Of a stretch of DNA of 5,890 nt, positions 1-5,890 are shown piece after piece; positions within the stretch are counted from its first letter, which is position 1; each line of letters begins with the position of its first letter. The position numbers were made by a program, and so were the translations under genes. Origin of the DNA: Acidobacteriota bacterium. Its GTDB lineage: Bacteria > Acidobacteriota > Blastocatellia > Pyrinomonadales > Pyrinomonadaceae. The stretch covers positions 1 to 5,890 of the forward strand of contig JAIVJP010000326.1 of NCBI GenBank assembly GCA_020199975.1. The letters run 5' to 3'. A model generated the notes under the pieces. The model was not told the DNA's origin. It saw only the letters and a program-made list of their open reading frames with translations, and made no database searches.

Positions 1-488
1 GCTTGAATCTCAATCGTTTGCGGCCCGCGTTGGAAATTGGCTTTGGTCCCTTGATATTGTCGGAACCGATGAAGCTCGCTAATGAAAAAATGTCCCCCTG
101 CCACAAGCGCGCGATGGGCCTCGGAAAAAATGACGGACAGGTCGCGGACGTGTTCCAGTACCAGGTTACAGACAATCAGATCGACGGATCCAGTTTTACA
201 CGGCCAGGCTTTGGTGAGATCAGCGACGGCGAATAGGACACGGTCTGACTTTACCTTCTGTTTAGCCTGCTCGAGCATACCCATTGATAAATCGAGTGCA
301 CAAACCCGCTTGCCAAGCTGGGCCAGTAGGTGAGTATTCTTGCCGGTCCCGCAGCCAACCTCGAGAACGTTGTGATAGCGCCGATTGGCAAGAGTTTCTT
401 TGGTTACGACCTGATCGAGATCGCGTGTTAGATTGCGATCAGAATCGTAAGTGATGGACCAATCGGTGTAAGCGTCTTGAATGTTCAC
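1..488 (-). CDS. Class I SAM-dependent methyltransferase (partial, 3' end outside window)
   Basis: Reading the minus strand from a GTG at 488-486 gives 162 residues with no stop before the window ends, so the C-terminal part is missing. The Rossmann-fold methyltransferase motifs are in order: motif I VLEVGCGTGKNT (about residues 41-52, glycine loop binding SAM), an acidic residue ending strand 2 in CALDLSMGML (D66, expected to bind the SAM ribose), FAVADL (D90, near the adenine), and DLIVCNLVLEHV (about 103-114, motif IV region). This is the Methyltransf_11/25 type. An in-frame TAA lies 9 bases upstream of the GTG, and the N-terminus NIQDAYTDWSITYDSD begins where relatives I recall begin, so GTG is the likely start. 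Its Shine-Dalgarno is weak. The substrate cannot be read from the sequence; small-molecule methylation is a family-level guess. The gene is divergent from the zinc-ribbon gene. Confidence 0.93.
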   Translation of the reverse strand, partial: MNIQDAYTDWSITYDSDRNLTRDLDQVVTKETLANRRYHNVLEVGCGTGKNTHLLAQLGKRVCALDLSMGMLEQAKQKVKSDRVLFAVADLTKAWPCKTGSVDLIVCNLVLEHVRDLSVIFSEAHRALVAGGHFFISELHRFRQYQGTKANFQRGPQTIEIQ

Positions 489-558
489 GTTCCGATCTTA
501 GAACATAGAGCTTATAATTGTCGTATCATTTTGGAAAATACTATATCGGGAGGAGCTT
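489..558. promoter_or_regulatory. Divergent intergenic region with candidate plus-strand promoter and strong RBS
   Basis: This 70-bp gap separates the divergent methyltransferase and zinc-ribbon genes. On the plus strand a perfect TATAAT lies at 513-518, with a poor -35 match (TTCCGA, 490-495) 17 bp upstream. A strong Shine-Dalgarno, GGGAGGAG at 548-555, precedes the ATG at 559. TTGTCG (518-523) with CTATAT (541-546) is an alternative pair but would start transcription too close to the ribosome site. For the minus-strand gene only weak boxes are seen. The promoter call rests on consensus matching alone. Confidence 0.4.
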
Positions 559-960
559 ATGTTTTGCCCAAGGTGCGGCTCTAGTCAAAGCGAGGAGTTG
601 AAATTCTGCAAATCGTGCGGCGCGAATCTGTACGCCGTGCGGCAGGTGGTAGCTACTCGAGAGCCCGACGAGAAGTTCGATTGGAGCAAGACCTGGGTTG
701 CCGAGATGTTTCTCTCTGGAGAGGAGGCGGAAAGGCGAAAGGCAGAGCTTGAGCGCCAGCGCGGCATCACGCCGGAGGTCAAGCGGTATAACGAGATCAA
801 AGCTGGGGTGATCACAGCCAGCGTCGGTCTGGCTCTCGCGATCTTTCTCTACGTTTTTATGGAGGGCATTATCTTAGCCGCCAAGATTCCATCAGATACT
901 GCGGAGATCCTAAGCCGTCTGTGGATTGCAACGGCTTGTTCGTTAGCAAAAAGCTGGTAG
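559..960 (+). CDS. Zinc-ribbon membrane protein, truncated by a frameshifting deletion
   Basis: The frame opens with a zinc ribbon, CPRC (C3, C6) and CKSC (C17, C20), expected to bind one zinc. A charged, probably helical linker follows (about residues 35-80, including GEEAERRKAELERQRG), then one hydrophobic segment at about 83-108, likely a membrane helix. ATG 559 is well supported by GGGAGGAG just upstream. The last residues, ATACSLAKSW, look unlike the family. The expected continuation (NGLFVSKKLVEVARR and onward) resumes in another frame from about 930. As I recall the family, a second hydrophobic segment lies between these parts, so it has probably been lost in a deletion of length 3n+1 near 925-935. 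The surviving product would be a 133-residue protein with one membrane helix. Function is unknown. A sequencing error alone would explain the frame change but not the missing segment. Confidence 0.78.
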   Translation: MFCPRCGSSQSEELKFCKSCGANLYAVRQVVATREPDEKFDWSKTWVAEMFLSGEEAERRKAELERQRGITPEVKRYNEIKAGVITASVGLALAIFLYVFMEGIILAAKIPSDTAEILSRLWIATACSLAKSW

Positions 961-1121
961 AAGTTGCCAGACGACCTGCAGAGCCAGGACCATCGCTGGA
1001 GCAGCGAGACAAGAACCCTTATTCTTTGCGCTCCGCTGACACCACTGAATTCATTCCTTCCGGCTTCAGCGTCACTGAGGAAACGACCAAGCACCTCCGC
1101 AGCTCCGGCCAGAAACAGTGA
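930..1121 (+). pseudogene. Detached C-terminal part of the zinc-ribbon membrane protein
   Basis: In the frame starting at 930 the DNA reads NGLFVSKKLVEVARR, then SADTTEFIPSGFSVTEETT, and stops at TGA 1119-1121. The basic segment after a hydrophobic stretch and the SVTEETTKHL tail are typical of the C-terminus of acidobacterial zinc-ribbon membrane proteins, as far as I recognise them. It has no ribosome site of its own; a GTG at 921 shares this frame but has no Shine-Dalgarno. It is therefore best read as the stranded end of the gene starting at 559. The coding character is still clear, with no further stops or frame changes, which suggests recent inactivation. Confidence 0.75.
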
Positions 1122-1208
1122 GTTGGGCGCCCCTACACCAAGCACCAGTCGCCAGGTACTGACCCGAGACCCTGGACAATGACAGAGCCCGGTGAAGACT
1201 TGGGCAGA

Positions 1209-1237
1209 TTGTCATCAGGATTTAACTTCGATATTTT
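1209..1237 (+). promoter_or_regulatory. Candidate promoter for the propeller-phosphoesterase gene
   Basis: TTGTCA (1209-1214, five of six to TTGACA) is followed after 17 bp by TATTTT (1232-1237, four of six to TATAAT). It sits in the 245-bp gap between the broken zinc-ribbon gene and the ATG at 1367, leaving an untranslated leader of roughly 120 bases. A weaker pair nearer the gene, TTTACA (1314-1319) and TATTGA (1336-1341), is an alternative. I see no coding remnant, terminator hairpin or repeat in the rest of the gap. Confidence 0.35.
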
Positions 1238-1366
1238 ATAGAACTTACCATGCAAAATGCCTTGAGTCTTATGACGGTTCCCTGGAATCTCGAAGCCTAG
1301 GGTGGAGATGCGTTTACATTTCGCCGCGTTGTTTTTATTGATAAGCCGCTCATCGGGAAATCCTTT

Positions 1367-4300
1367 ATGAGTCAAACTCCGCGCCGCACACGGCGACTAC
1401 TACTTTTAATTGCCTTAACAGGCACGCTGATACTGACGTTCATTGGTGTTTTTACTTCGTCCGCAGACATCAAGGTTACCAATCAGCCGGCGTCGGAAGG
1501 GCGACCCGTTACGCCCGCCGGATCGCTCGTGCGCGACGCAAACACTCGACAGCCCGCCGTCGGCGCGCTGCCGGTGGATTTTGTGCGTAGCCCGGACAGA
1601 GATGGAGCGGACAACAAAGGTCGGTATCTGCTCGCCGTCAACAGCGGCTTCGGCATCCAGTTCAACGCCGCGTCGAACCGCGCGCAGCAATCTTTGAGCG
1701 TTATTGACCTGAACGTCCGACCCGCGCCCGTCGTCATCCAGAGTGTCTACTTCCCAATGCCGCAGAGCGTTAATGTCGGCGTTTGTTTCTCGCCCCAAGC
1801 TGAGACGGACGGCGCGTACATACTTTATGTTGCGGGCGGCTTTGAAAATAAGATATGGACCTTTCGTTTCCGTTCTGGAGCGCGCACGCCTATCACGCCA
1901 GTCTCGCCGGGACCGAATACAACAATTGCAGCGCCGTTCATTGATGTGAGCGGCTTTGCAACGCGCGCGCCTTCCCCGCGCTACAACGATGAACGCGCGC
2001 CCGTATATCCGACCGGACTCGCCATCAGCGCAGACGGCGAGACGCTTTTCGTCGCCAACAATCTCGGTGACAGCCTCGGCGTGATCAGCGACCTGCGTGG
2101 CGCGCGGAGGCTCGAACGCATCGACCTTCCCGGACGAGAAGGCGGACACCGCGAGGGACAAGAAAACTTCACTTACCCTTATGCTGTGGTTGCATTGCCG
2201 ACTGGACCTCCGACGGCGCGCGACCCGTTAGCCTTAACTCGCAAAGTAACGGAGAAAGCCTACGTCTCTCTCTGGAATGATGCATCAATCGCCGTTGTTG
2301 ATCTCGGCACGGACGAGCAACCGCGCGAACGAAAGCAAGGTTTCTACTACCCCCCAAATAGTTCATACGGCATCCGACGGCGCGTCAAGTCGTACATTCC
2401 GGTGGCGCGCCATCCCACCGCGATGATTCTCAATCGCCAGTTGACGCGGCTTTACGTCGTCAACTCAAACGCCGATAGCGTTTCCGTTATTGATACATCG
2501 AATGACCTTGAAGTTGAACGCATCAACGTTCGCTTGAGCGAGAACGCATCGCTGCTCGGCGATAGCCCCGAAGGACTCGCCTTGAGCGACAATGGCGCGA
2601 CGCTCTTCGTCGCCAACGCGCACAGCAACTCCGTCGCCGTCATCAGTCTATCGGCGCAGGCATCCGCGACGGGCACCATTCCCGACCCGGCGTCAGGGCG
2701 CGGTTCGCGTAGTCGCGTGCGCGGCTTCATTCCCACGGGGCAGTATCCTTCGGCCATCGCACTCGCAGGCGGCGCGCTCTTCGTCGGCAACGGCAAAGGC
2801 ACGGGCTTCGAGAATTCTTCGGTCGTCGTCAACAATTCCGGTCGCGTGCCGAACGCGCCGAACGACCGTTTTCCGGCGGGCATGGGTCGCGGGATGTTGC
2901 GCGGCGGGCAGTACAGCGTCTCGCTCGTCGCGGGCAACATCAGCCGCATCGGTGAACCGGACGAGCGCACGCTCGCGTCTTATACGCAACAAGTGATGCG
3001 CAACAACGGATTGCTTGGAGCCACACGAACAAAACTCTTTCGCGGCGCGTCGCCCATCAAGCACATCATTTACATCATCAAGGAGAATCGCACGTACGAT
3101 CAGGTCTTCGGTGATATTGAGCGGAGCGGCGACGGGAAGCTTGCGGACGGCGACGCGACGCTCGCCATTTTCGGCAGAGACGAGGCCGCGCGGCTTCAGA
3201 ACGGGATCACACAAGACGTGACGCCGAACCACCGCGCGCTCGCTTTGCGCTTTGGCTTGCTGGACCGCTTTTTCGTCAACAGTGAAGCCAGCCCCGACGG
3301 GCACAACTGGTCAACGGCAGCCTTCTCAAACGACTACGTTGATAAGGCTTATCGTTGGGACTACGGCGGGCGCGGGCGCACCTACGATTACGAAGGATTC
3401 AATCGCCTTCCAAATTACTTTCCGTCGAAGGGTGTGGCGCCGCTCTTTCGCGGCCCGGTCGAAGCGGCAGATGTCGCCGACTACATGCGTCGCTTCGTGC
3501 CCTACCTGCACAATTCGCGCGATGTCGCCGAACCCGAAACGCTTTACCTGTGGGACGCCTGCGCGCGCGCGGGACTCAGCTACCGCAACTACGGCGAGTT
3601 CATCGGCACGCTCTCCGAAAAGGATGTTGCCGCCATCAACGCGAACCGCGAGAAGTCTTATCCTGACATTTCTCAAACCGTCTCCGCTTTCCCGACCAAA
3701 AAATCGCTCGAAAATCATCACAGTCAGACGTTTCGCAACTACGACCTTTACACGCCCGACGCGATGACCGTGGATTCGTATCGCGCCGCAAAAGAGTCCG
3801 GCGGAATGACTGATCCGGCGATCACGAACGACAATGCGAATGAGCTGTGGCGAGGCAACTCACGACTCGGAGCGTGGCTTGAAGAATTTCAAGGCTTTGT
3901 CGCAGACCGCGTCGCAGGACGCCCTGACCGGATGCCCAACTTCTCGATGCTGCGCTTCTCTAACGACCACACCGCCGGACTCGCTGCCGGAATGCCGACG
4001 CCGCAGTTTTTTGTCGCCGATAATGATTATGCCGTCGGACGCTTGGTGGAAGCTGTCTCCGCCAGCCCCTACTGGATAGACACCGCCATCTTCATCCTCG
4101 AGGACGACGCGCAGGACGGACCCGACCACGTTGACGCGCATCGCTCGCCCGCGCTCGTGATCAGCGCCTACAACCGTCCGGGCGCGCTCGTCCATGAATT
4201 TCACAACACGGTGAGTTTGATTCGCACGATGGAACTTCTGTTAGGCATTCCTCCGATGAATCAACTCGACGCCACCGCCACGCCGATTGATCTGTTTCGT

Positions 4301-4642
4301 GATGAAGCAGACTTGCGACCATACAAGGCACAGCTTCCGAACATCTCCCTCGACAATCTGATGACCCCTCCGGCGCCCGATGCGGCAACTGCCCGGTGGA
4401 TGAAGCTCACCGCCGAGCAGGACATGACGCACGCCGACATGGCAGACCCCGGAGCCTTGAATCAAATCATCTGGTTCTCGGTTCGCGGAACAAGCGTGCC
4501 TATGCCGGAGGTGGCGCGCCTGCCTGCGTTCGATGCTATGGTGGTTGGTATCGCTGAAGAGGAAGAGGAAGAGGAGCAACGGCAGAAGGAAAGGGAAGTC
4601 GCTGCGATGAAACGTCACAAGAGTCGCCAAGCTGAACAGTAA
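1367..4642 (+). CDS. Exported YVTN/YncE-like beta-propeller fused to alkaline-phosphatase-family phosphoesterase
   Basis: This 1091-residue protein starts with a basic stretch (RRTRR, 6-10), a hydrophobic core (11-30) and SSA|D at 31-34, a likely Sec signal peptide or anchor, so it should act outside the cytoplasm. Residues about 80-520 form a beta-propeller: recurring blades contain YPTGLAIS..LFVAN (214-231), HPTAMIL..LYVVNSNADSVSVID (349-375), SPEGLALS..LFVANAHSNSVAVIS (400-428) and YPSAIAL..LFVGN (460-474), the YVTN signature. Residues about 560-960 are a phosphoesterase (PF04185-like): IKHIIYIIKENRTYD (564-578; E573 and N574 expected metal ligands), SPDGHNWS (642-649), NDHT (866-869), EDDAQDGPDHVDAHR (912-926) and HNT (946-948). 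All expected motifs look intact, so hydrolysis of a phosphate ester is likely; the substrate is unknown. The C-terminus is a charged tail with seven glutamates (1064-1070). The Shine-Dalgarno (GGGAAA, 1355-1360) is weak. It appears to be a single-gene unit. Acidobacteriota often carry such bifunctional proteins. Confidence 0.95.
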   Translation: MSQTPRRTRRLLLLIALTGTLILTFIGVFTSSADIKVTNQPASEGRPVTPAGSLVRDANTRQPAVGALPVDFVRSPDRDGADNKGRYLLAVNSGFGIQFNAASNRAQQSLSVIDLNVRPAPVVIQSVYFPMPQSVNVGVCFSPQAETDGAYILYVAGGFENKIWTFRFRSGARTPITPVSPGPNTTIAAPFIDVSGFATRAPSPRYNDERAPVYPTGLAISADGETLFVANNLGDSLGVISDLRGARRLERIDLPGREGGHREGQENFTYPYAVVALPTGPPTARDPLALTRKVTEKAYVSLWNDASIAVVDLGTDEQPRERKQGFYYPPNSSYGIRRRVKSYIPVARHPTAMILNRQLTRLYVVNSNADSVSVIDTSNDLEVERINVRLSENASLLGDSPEGLALSDNGATLFVANAHSNSVAVISLSAQASATGTIPDPASGRGSRSRVRGFIPTGQYPSAIALAGGALFVGNGKGTGFENSSVVVNNSGRVPNAPNDRFPAGMGRGMLRGGQYSVSLVAGNISRIGEPDERTLASYTQQVMRNNGLLGATRTKLFRGASPIKHIIYIIKENRTYDQVFGDIERSGDGKLADGDATLAIFGRDEAARLQNGITQDVTPNHRALALRFGLLDRFFVNSEASPDGHNWSTAAFSNDYVDKAYRWDYGGRGRTYDYEGFNRLPNYFPSKGVAPLFRGPVEAADVADYMRRFVPYLHNSRDVAEPETLYLWDACARAGLSYRNYGEFIGTLSEKDVAAINANREKSYPDISQTVSAFPTKKSLENHHSQTFRNYDLYTPDAMTVDSYRAAKESGGMTDPAITNDNANELWRGNSRLGAWLEEFQGFVADRVAGRPDRMPNFSMLRFSNDHTAGLAAGMPTPQFFVADNDYAVGRLVEAVSASPYWIDTAIFILEDDAQDGPDHVDAHRSPALVISAYNRPGALVHEFHNTVSLIRTMELLLGIPPMNQLDATATPIDLFRDEADLRPYKAQLPNISLDNLMTPPAPDAATARWMKLTAEQDMTHADMADPGALNQIIWFSVRGTSVPMPEVARLPAFDAMVVGIAEEEEEEEQRQKEREVAAMKRHKSRQAEQ
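4556..4576 (+). repeat. GAAGAG hexamer microsatellite inside the phosphoesterase gene
   Basis: Three and a half tandem copies of GAAGAG encode seven consecutive glutamates (residues 1064-1070) near the C-terminus of the propeller-phosphoesterase. The unit is a multiple of three, so copy-number slippage would change the length of the acidic run without breaking the frame. The repeat lies beyond the recognisable catalytic domain. Confidence 0.8.
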
Positions 4643-4681
4643 TTCCCTGTCTCTCGACCGCCATTCAAAAAACGTTGAAAT

Positions 4682-4696
4682 TCTCCAAGCTGGAGA
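4682..4696. terminator. Small perfect hairpin between convergent genes
   Basis: TCTCCA and TGGAGA form a perfect 6-bp stem with an AGC loop, in the 179-bp gap between the convergent phosphoesterase and acetyltransferase genes. No T-run follows on the plus strand. On the minus strand a T6 run occurs about 10 bases beyond the stem, at roughly 4667-4672. It may help end transcription from one or both sides, but it is not a canonical intrinsic terminator. Nothing else is evident in 4643-4821. Confidence 0.25.
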
Positions 4697-4821
4697 CAAA
4701 CAACGTGACGGTCTACGTGTCCTCAACAGAGTGAACGGACTTGCAGCAGAACCATCACCAGAAAAGCCACCTTGATTCGCTTGTTCATTTGCTCTCACCG
4801 CGCGCTAACGAGAGCCACGGA

Positions 4822-5580
4822 TTAGATGGTGATGTTAAAATGCTCACGCAGCAGGGCCGCGTACTCTTCCTCGTTCGCCAACACTCGCTCTTGCCGCTCA
4901 CTATTCGTCGTTGTAATGAGCCGCATTTCGCTCAAGGTTACGCGCCCCTCCGGCGTCGCGCGTGAGCAGATGCGCGCTCTGGTAAAATGCGACTGCGGCG
5001 AAGTCTGATGGTAGCGGCACATCTCTTCAAAGTCGGCATACTGGTACGGCTGCAAGGTGAAGCGATACTGAGCCTTGCATGCGCCTCCTCCATCGTCGCC
5101 GTCGCGCTGCATGAGAATCAGATGTGTGCCGTCCGCATCAATCCGGTAGGCGCGCTTGCCTTGCGCCTGTTCGCCCGGTTCATCTAAGAACAACGGCTCG
5201 CGGAACGAGTCGCCGAACCCGACATCCGCGAGCCAACGCTCGTCGAGCGTGACCATCAGCGTCATGTGGTCAAAGTCCGGACCGAAGCCCCCATCTTCAC
5301 GTGCGACTGCGGCTGAAAGCATTGCAACACTGAAGCCTAGCGAACGCAGCAATGCGGCGAATAGACCGTTGGCTTCGTAGCAGAAGCCGCCACGCTGACG
5401 CTCAACGATTTTTTCGAACAGAGCTTCATCATCGAGAACAATCGGCTGCTTGGCGTGAATACTCAAGTTCTCAAAGGGCACAGCCAGCAAGTGCGCTACT
5501 TGCAACTCTCGCAACGTCTGGGCAGTAGGAGCGAGCGAGCCGTGATAGTTAATGCGCTTAAGGTACGCTTCAATGTCCAA
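4822..5580 (-). CDS. nat: Arylamine N-acetyltransferase (NAT)
   Basis: NAT enzymes transfer acetyl, or sometimes propionyl or malonyl, groups from CoA thioesters to arylamines and hydrazines in the cytoplasm through a cysteine intermediate. From the TTG at 5580 the product has 252 residues, close to the usual bacterial size. The N-terminus DIEAYLKRINYHGSL is typical, followed by VPFENLSIH (34-42), RGGFCYEANGLF with the catalytic cysteine C67 (63-74), FDHMTL with H105, and LADVGFGD with D119, completing the Cys-His-Asp triad. The C-terminal part has HQTSPQSHFT (191-200) and a lid-like RICSRATPEGRVTL (203-216). An in-frame ATG at 5724 would add 48 residues with no family similarity and overlap the divergent ORF, so the TTG with its well-placed AGGAGAG is preferred. 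It converges on the phosphoesterase gene and probably forms its own unit. The native substrate is unknown. Confidence 0.96.
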   Translation of the reverse strand: MDIEAYLKRINYHGSLAPTAQTLRELQVAHLLAVPFENLSIHAKQPIVLDDEALFEKIVERQRGGFCYEANGLFAALLRSLGFSVAMLSAAVAREDGGFGPDFDHMTLMVTLDERWLADVGFGDSFREPLFLDEPGEQAQGKRAYRIDADGTHLILMQRDGDDGGGACKAQYRFTLQPYQYADFEEMCRYHQTSPQSHFTRARICSRATPEGRVTLSEMRLITTTNSERQERVLANEEEYAALLREHFNITI

Positions 5581-5586
5581 GTAACA

Positions 5587-5593
5587 CTCTCCT
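5587..5593 (-). promoter_or_regulatory. Shine-Dalgarno AGGAGAG that sets the TTG start of nat
   Basis: On the minus strand AGGAGAG ends six bases before the TTG at 5580-5578. No comparable site precedes the upstream in-frame ATG at 5724 or the one at about 5649. This, together with family alignment at DIEAYLKRI, fixes the start. Confidence 0.8.
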
Positions 5594-5656
5594 GTAATTC
5601 TAAACTCGTGAACGTCGAATGCCCGCCACCGATGAGAGTTTAATTTCATCTTTCGT

Positions 5657-5661
5657 GGAGG
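5657..5661 (+). promoter_or_regulatory. Strong Shine-Dalgarno for the truncated protoglobin ORF
   Basis: GGAGG lies five bases before the ATG at 5667, an ideal site for translation. It shows that the short ORF begins at a true gene start even though the rest of the gene is missing. The 86-bp region 5581-5666 between the divergent starts holds no clear consensus promoter in either direction. Confidence 0.75.
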
Positions 5662-5666
5662 ACAAC

Positions 5667-5798
5667 ATGAGTAACGCACAAATTGCAGGTTACACTTACG
5701 GCACAAACGAAGCGGCTCGCTCAACAGTCAGTGAAGAAGAGCTTGATTTGCTTAAGCAGACCGAGCTTTATGCGGGCCTAGCCTCACCCCATCCATGA
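5667..5798 (+). CDS. Truncated protoglobin N-terminus (probable gene remnant)
   Basis: The 43-residue product starts MSNAQIAGYTYGTNEAARS and continues SEEELDLLKQTEL. This resembles the start of protoglobins: as I recall, the Methanosarcina acetivorans protein begins with IPGYTYGE and has LEDLKLLKEAV at the equivalent place. Protoglobins are single-domain haem proteins of about 195 residues that bind O2, CO and NO. The similarity ends at about residue 34 (around 5768); the last nine residues, YAGLASPHP, look unrelated and lead to TGA. The haem pocket, including the proximal histidine helix, is entirely absent, so no globin function is possible. Neither other plus frame downstream continues a globin. 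The gene was probably cut by a deletion or rearrangement. A genuine small protein or an assembly join are less likely alternatives. Confidence 0.68.
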   Translation: MSNAQIAGYTYGTNEAARSTVSEEELDLLKQTELYAGLASPHP

Positions 5799-5828
5799 GC
5801 CTCCTGCTTATCACATACAGGATATGCT

Positions 5829-5850
5829 ATATAGAAAATATATTCTATAT
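5829..5850. promoter_or_regulatory. Operator-like inverted repeat
   Basis: ATATAGAA (5829-5836) and TTCTATAT (5843-5850) are perfect inverted 8-bp arms around a 6-bp spacer. The left arm overlaps a smaller palindrome, CTATATAG (5827-5834). The repeat abuts the TTGACA at 5851, a position typical of a dimeric regulator's binding site. The regulator cannot be named from the site. The surroundings are strikingly AT-rich compared with the rest of the window, so chance palindromes are more likely here. Confidence 0.45.
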
Positions 5851-5880
5851 TTGACATATATCTCCTGACTAGTGTAAGGT
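5851..5880 (+). promoter_or_regulatory. Candidate promoter for a gene beyond the right edge
   Basis: A perfect TTGACA at 5851-5856 is followed after 18 bp by TAAGGT (5875-5880), a weak -10 match (three of six). It faces the right edge, and no coding sequence is seen in 5799-5890. With the adjoining inverted repeat it suggests a regulated promoter for a gene outside the window. Confidence 0.4.
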
Positions 5881-5890
5881 GCTTGAGAAC

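Noticed and set aside
3..333. Two plus-strand open frames opposite the methyltransferase
   Set aside because: The minus strand carries clear methyltransferase motifs in order; the plus-strand frames have no similarity or ribosome sites.
1133..1375. Minus-strand open frame of 80 codons in the gap before the phosphoesterase
   Set aside because: No recognised motif, no convincing ribosome site, and it overlaps the likely promoter region.
1415..2161. Long antisense open frame of 248 codons on the minus strand
   Set aside because: It lies wholly inside the propeller-coding region, is rich in arginine and alanine as expected from a GC-rich shadow frame, and has no recognisable domain or ribosome site.
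2693..3304. Antisense open frame of 203 codons
   Set aside because: It is opposite the region linking propeller and phosphoesterase, whose plus-strand motifs are unmistakable; no family similarity.
4241..4798. Minus-strand open frame of 185 codons running out of the phosphoesterase gene into the gap
   Set aside because: Most of it is antisense to the 3' end of the phosphoesterase, including a phenylalanine/leucine run that is simply the reverse of the GAAGAG repeat.
5601..5642. Inverted repeat TAAACTC / GAGTTTA with a 28-bp spacer between nat and the globin remnant
   Set aside because: A 7-bp match within a region this size is reasonably likely by chance, and the arms are not placed around recognisable promoter boxes.
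1..5890. Defence, toxin-antitoxin, CRISPR or biosynthetic system
   Set aside because: No tandem spaced repeats, nuclease, helicase, toxin or synthase domains are visible; the genes are ordinary families on alternating strands with no operon linking them.

Overview
The window looks like a piece of chromosome from a soil-type Acidobacteriota, probably near Blastocatellia/Pyrinomonadaceae. This is inferred from recognised protein families: a zinc-ribbon membrane protein whose C-terminal tail reads SVTEETTKHL, a large exported YVTN-propeller/phosphoesterase fusion, and the start of a protoglobin beginning IAGYTYGT. No RNA gene, CRISPR array, transposase or phage gene is visible.

Layout: (1) 1-488, minus strand, a class I SAM-dependent methyltransferase cut off by the left edge of the window. 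(2) A 70-bp divergent intergenic region. (3) 559-1121, plus strand, a zinc-ribbon/membrane protein gene broken by what looks like an out-of-frame deletion near 925-935; its C-terminal end survives in another frame. (4) A gap of about 245 bp with a plausible promoter. (5) 1367-4642, plus strand, a 1091-residue exported protein joining a YVTN/YncE-like beta-propeller to an alkaline-phosphatase-superfamily phosphoesterase; it fills over half the window. (6) 4822-5580, minus strand, an arylamine N-acetyltransferase with an intact Cys-His-Asp triad and a TTG start set by a good Shine-Dalgarno. (7) 5667-5798, plus strand, a 43-codon ORF with a strong ribosome site whose first ~34 residues match the N-terminus of protoglobins and then diverge to a stop. 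(8) 5799-5890, an AT-rich stretch with an inverted repeat directly before a TTGACA box, probably the control region of a gene beyond the right edge.

The genes do not form an obvious pathway. Strand changes and gaps argue for separate transcription units. The most notable points are two decayed genes within 6 kb, the large propeller-phosphatase fusion, and the operator-like palindrome at the right edge. I found no convincing sign of a new defence, mobile or biosynthetic system.
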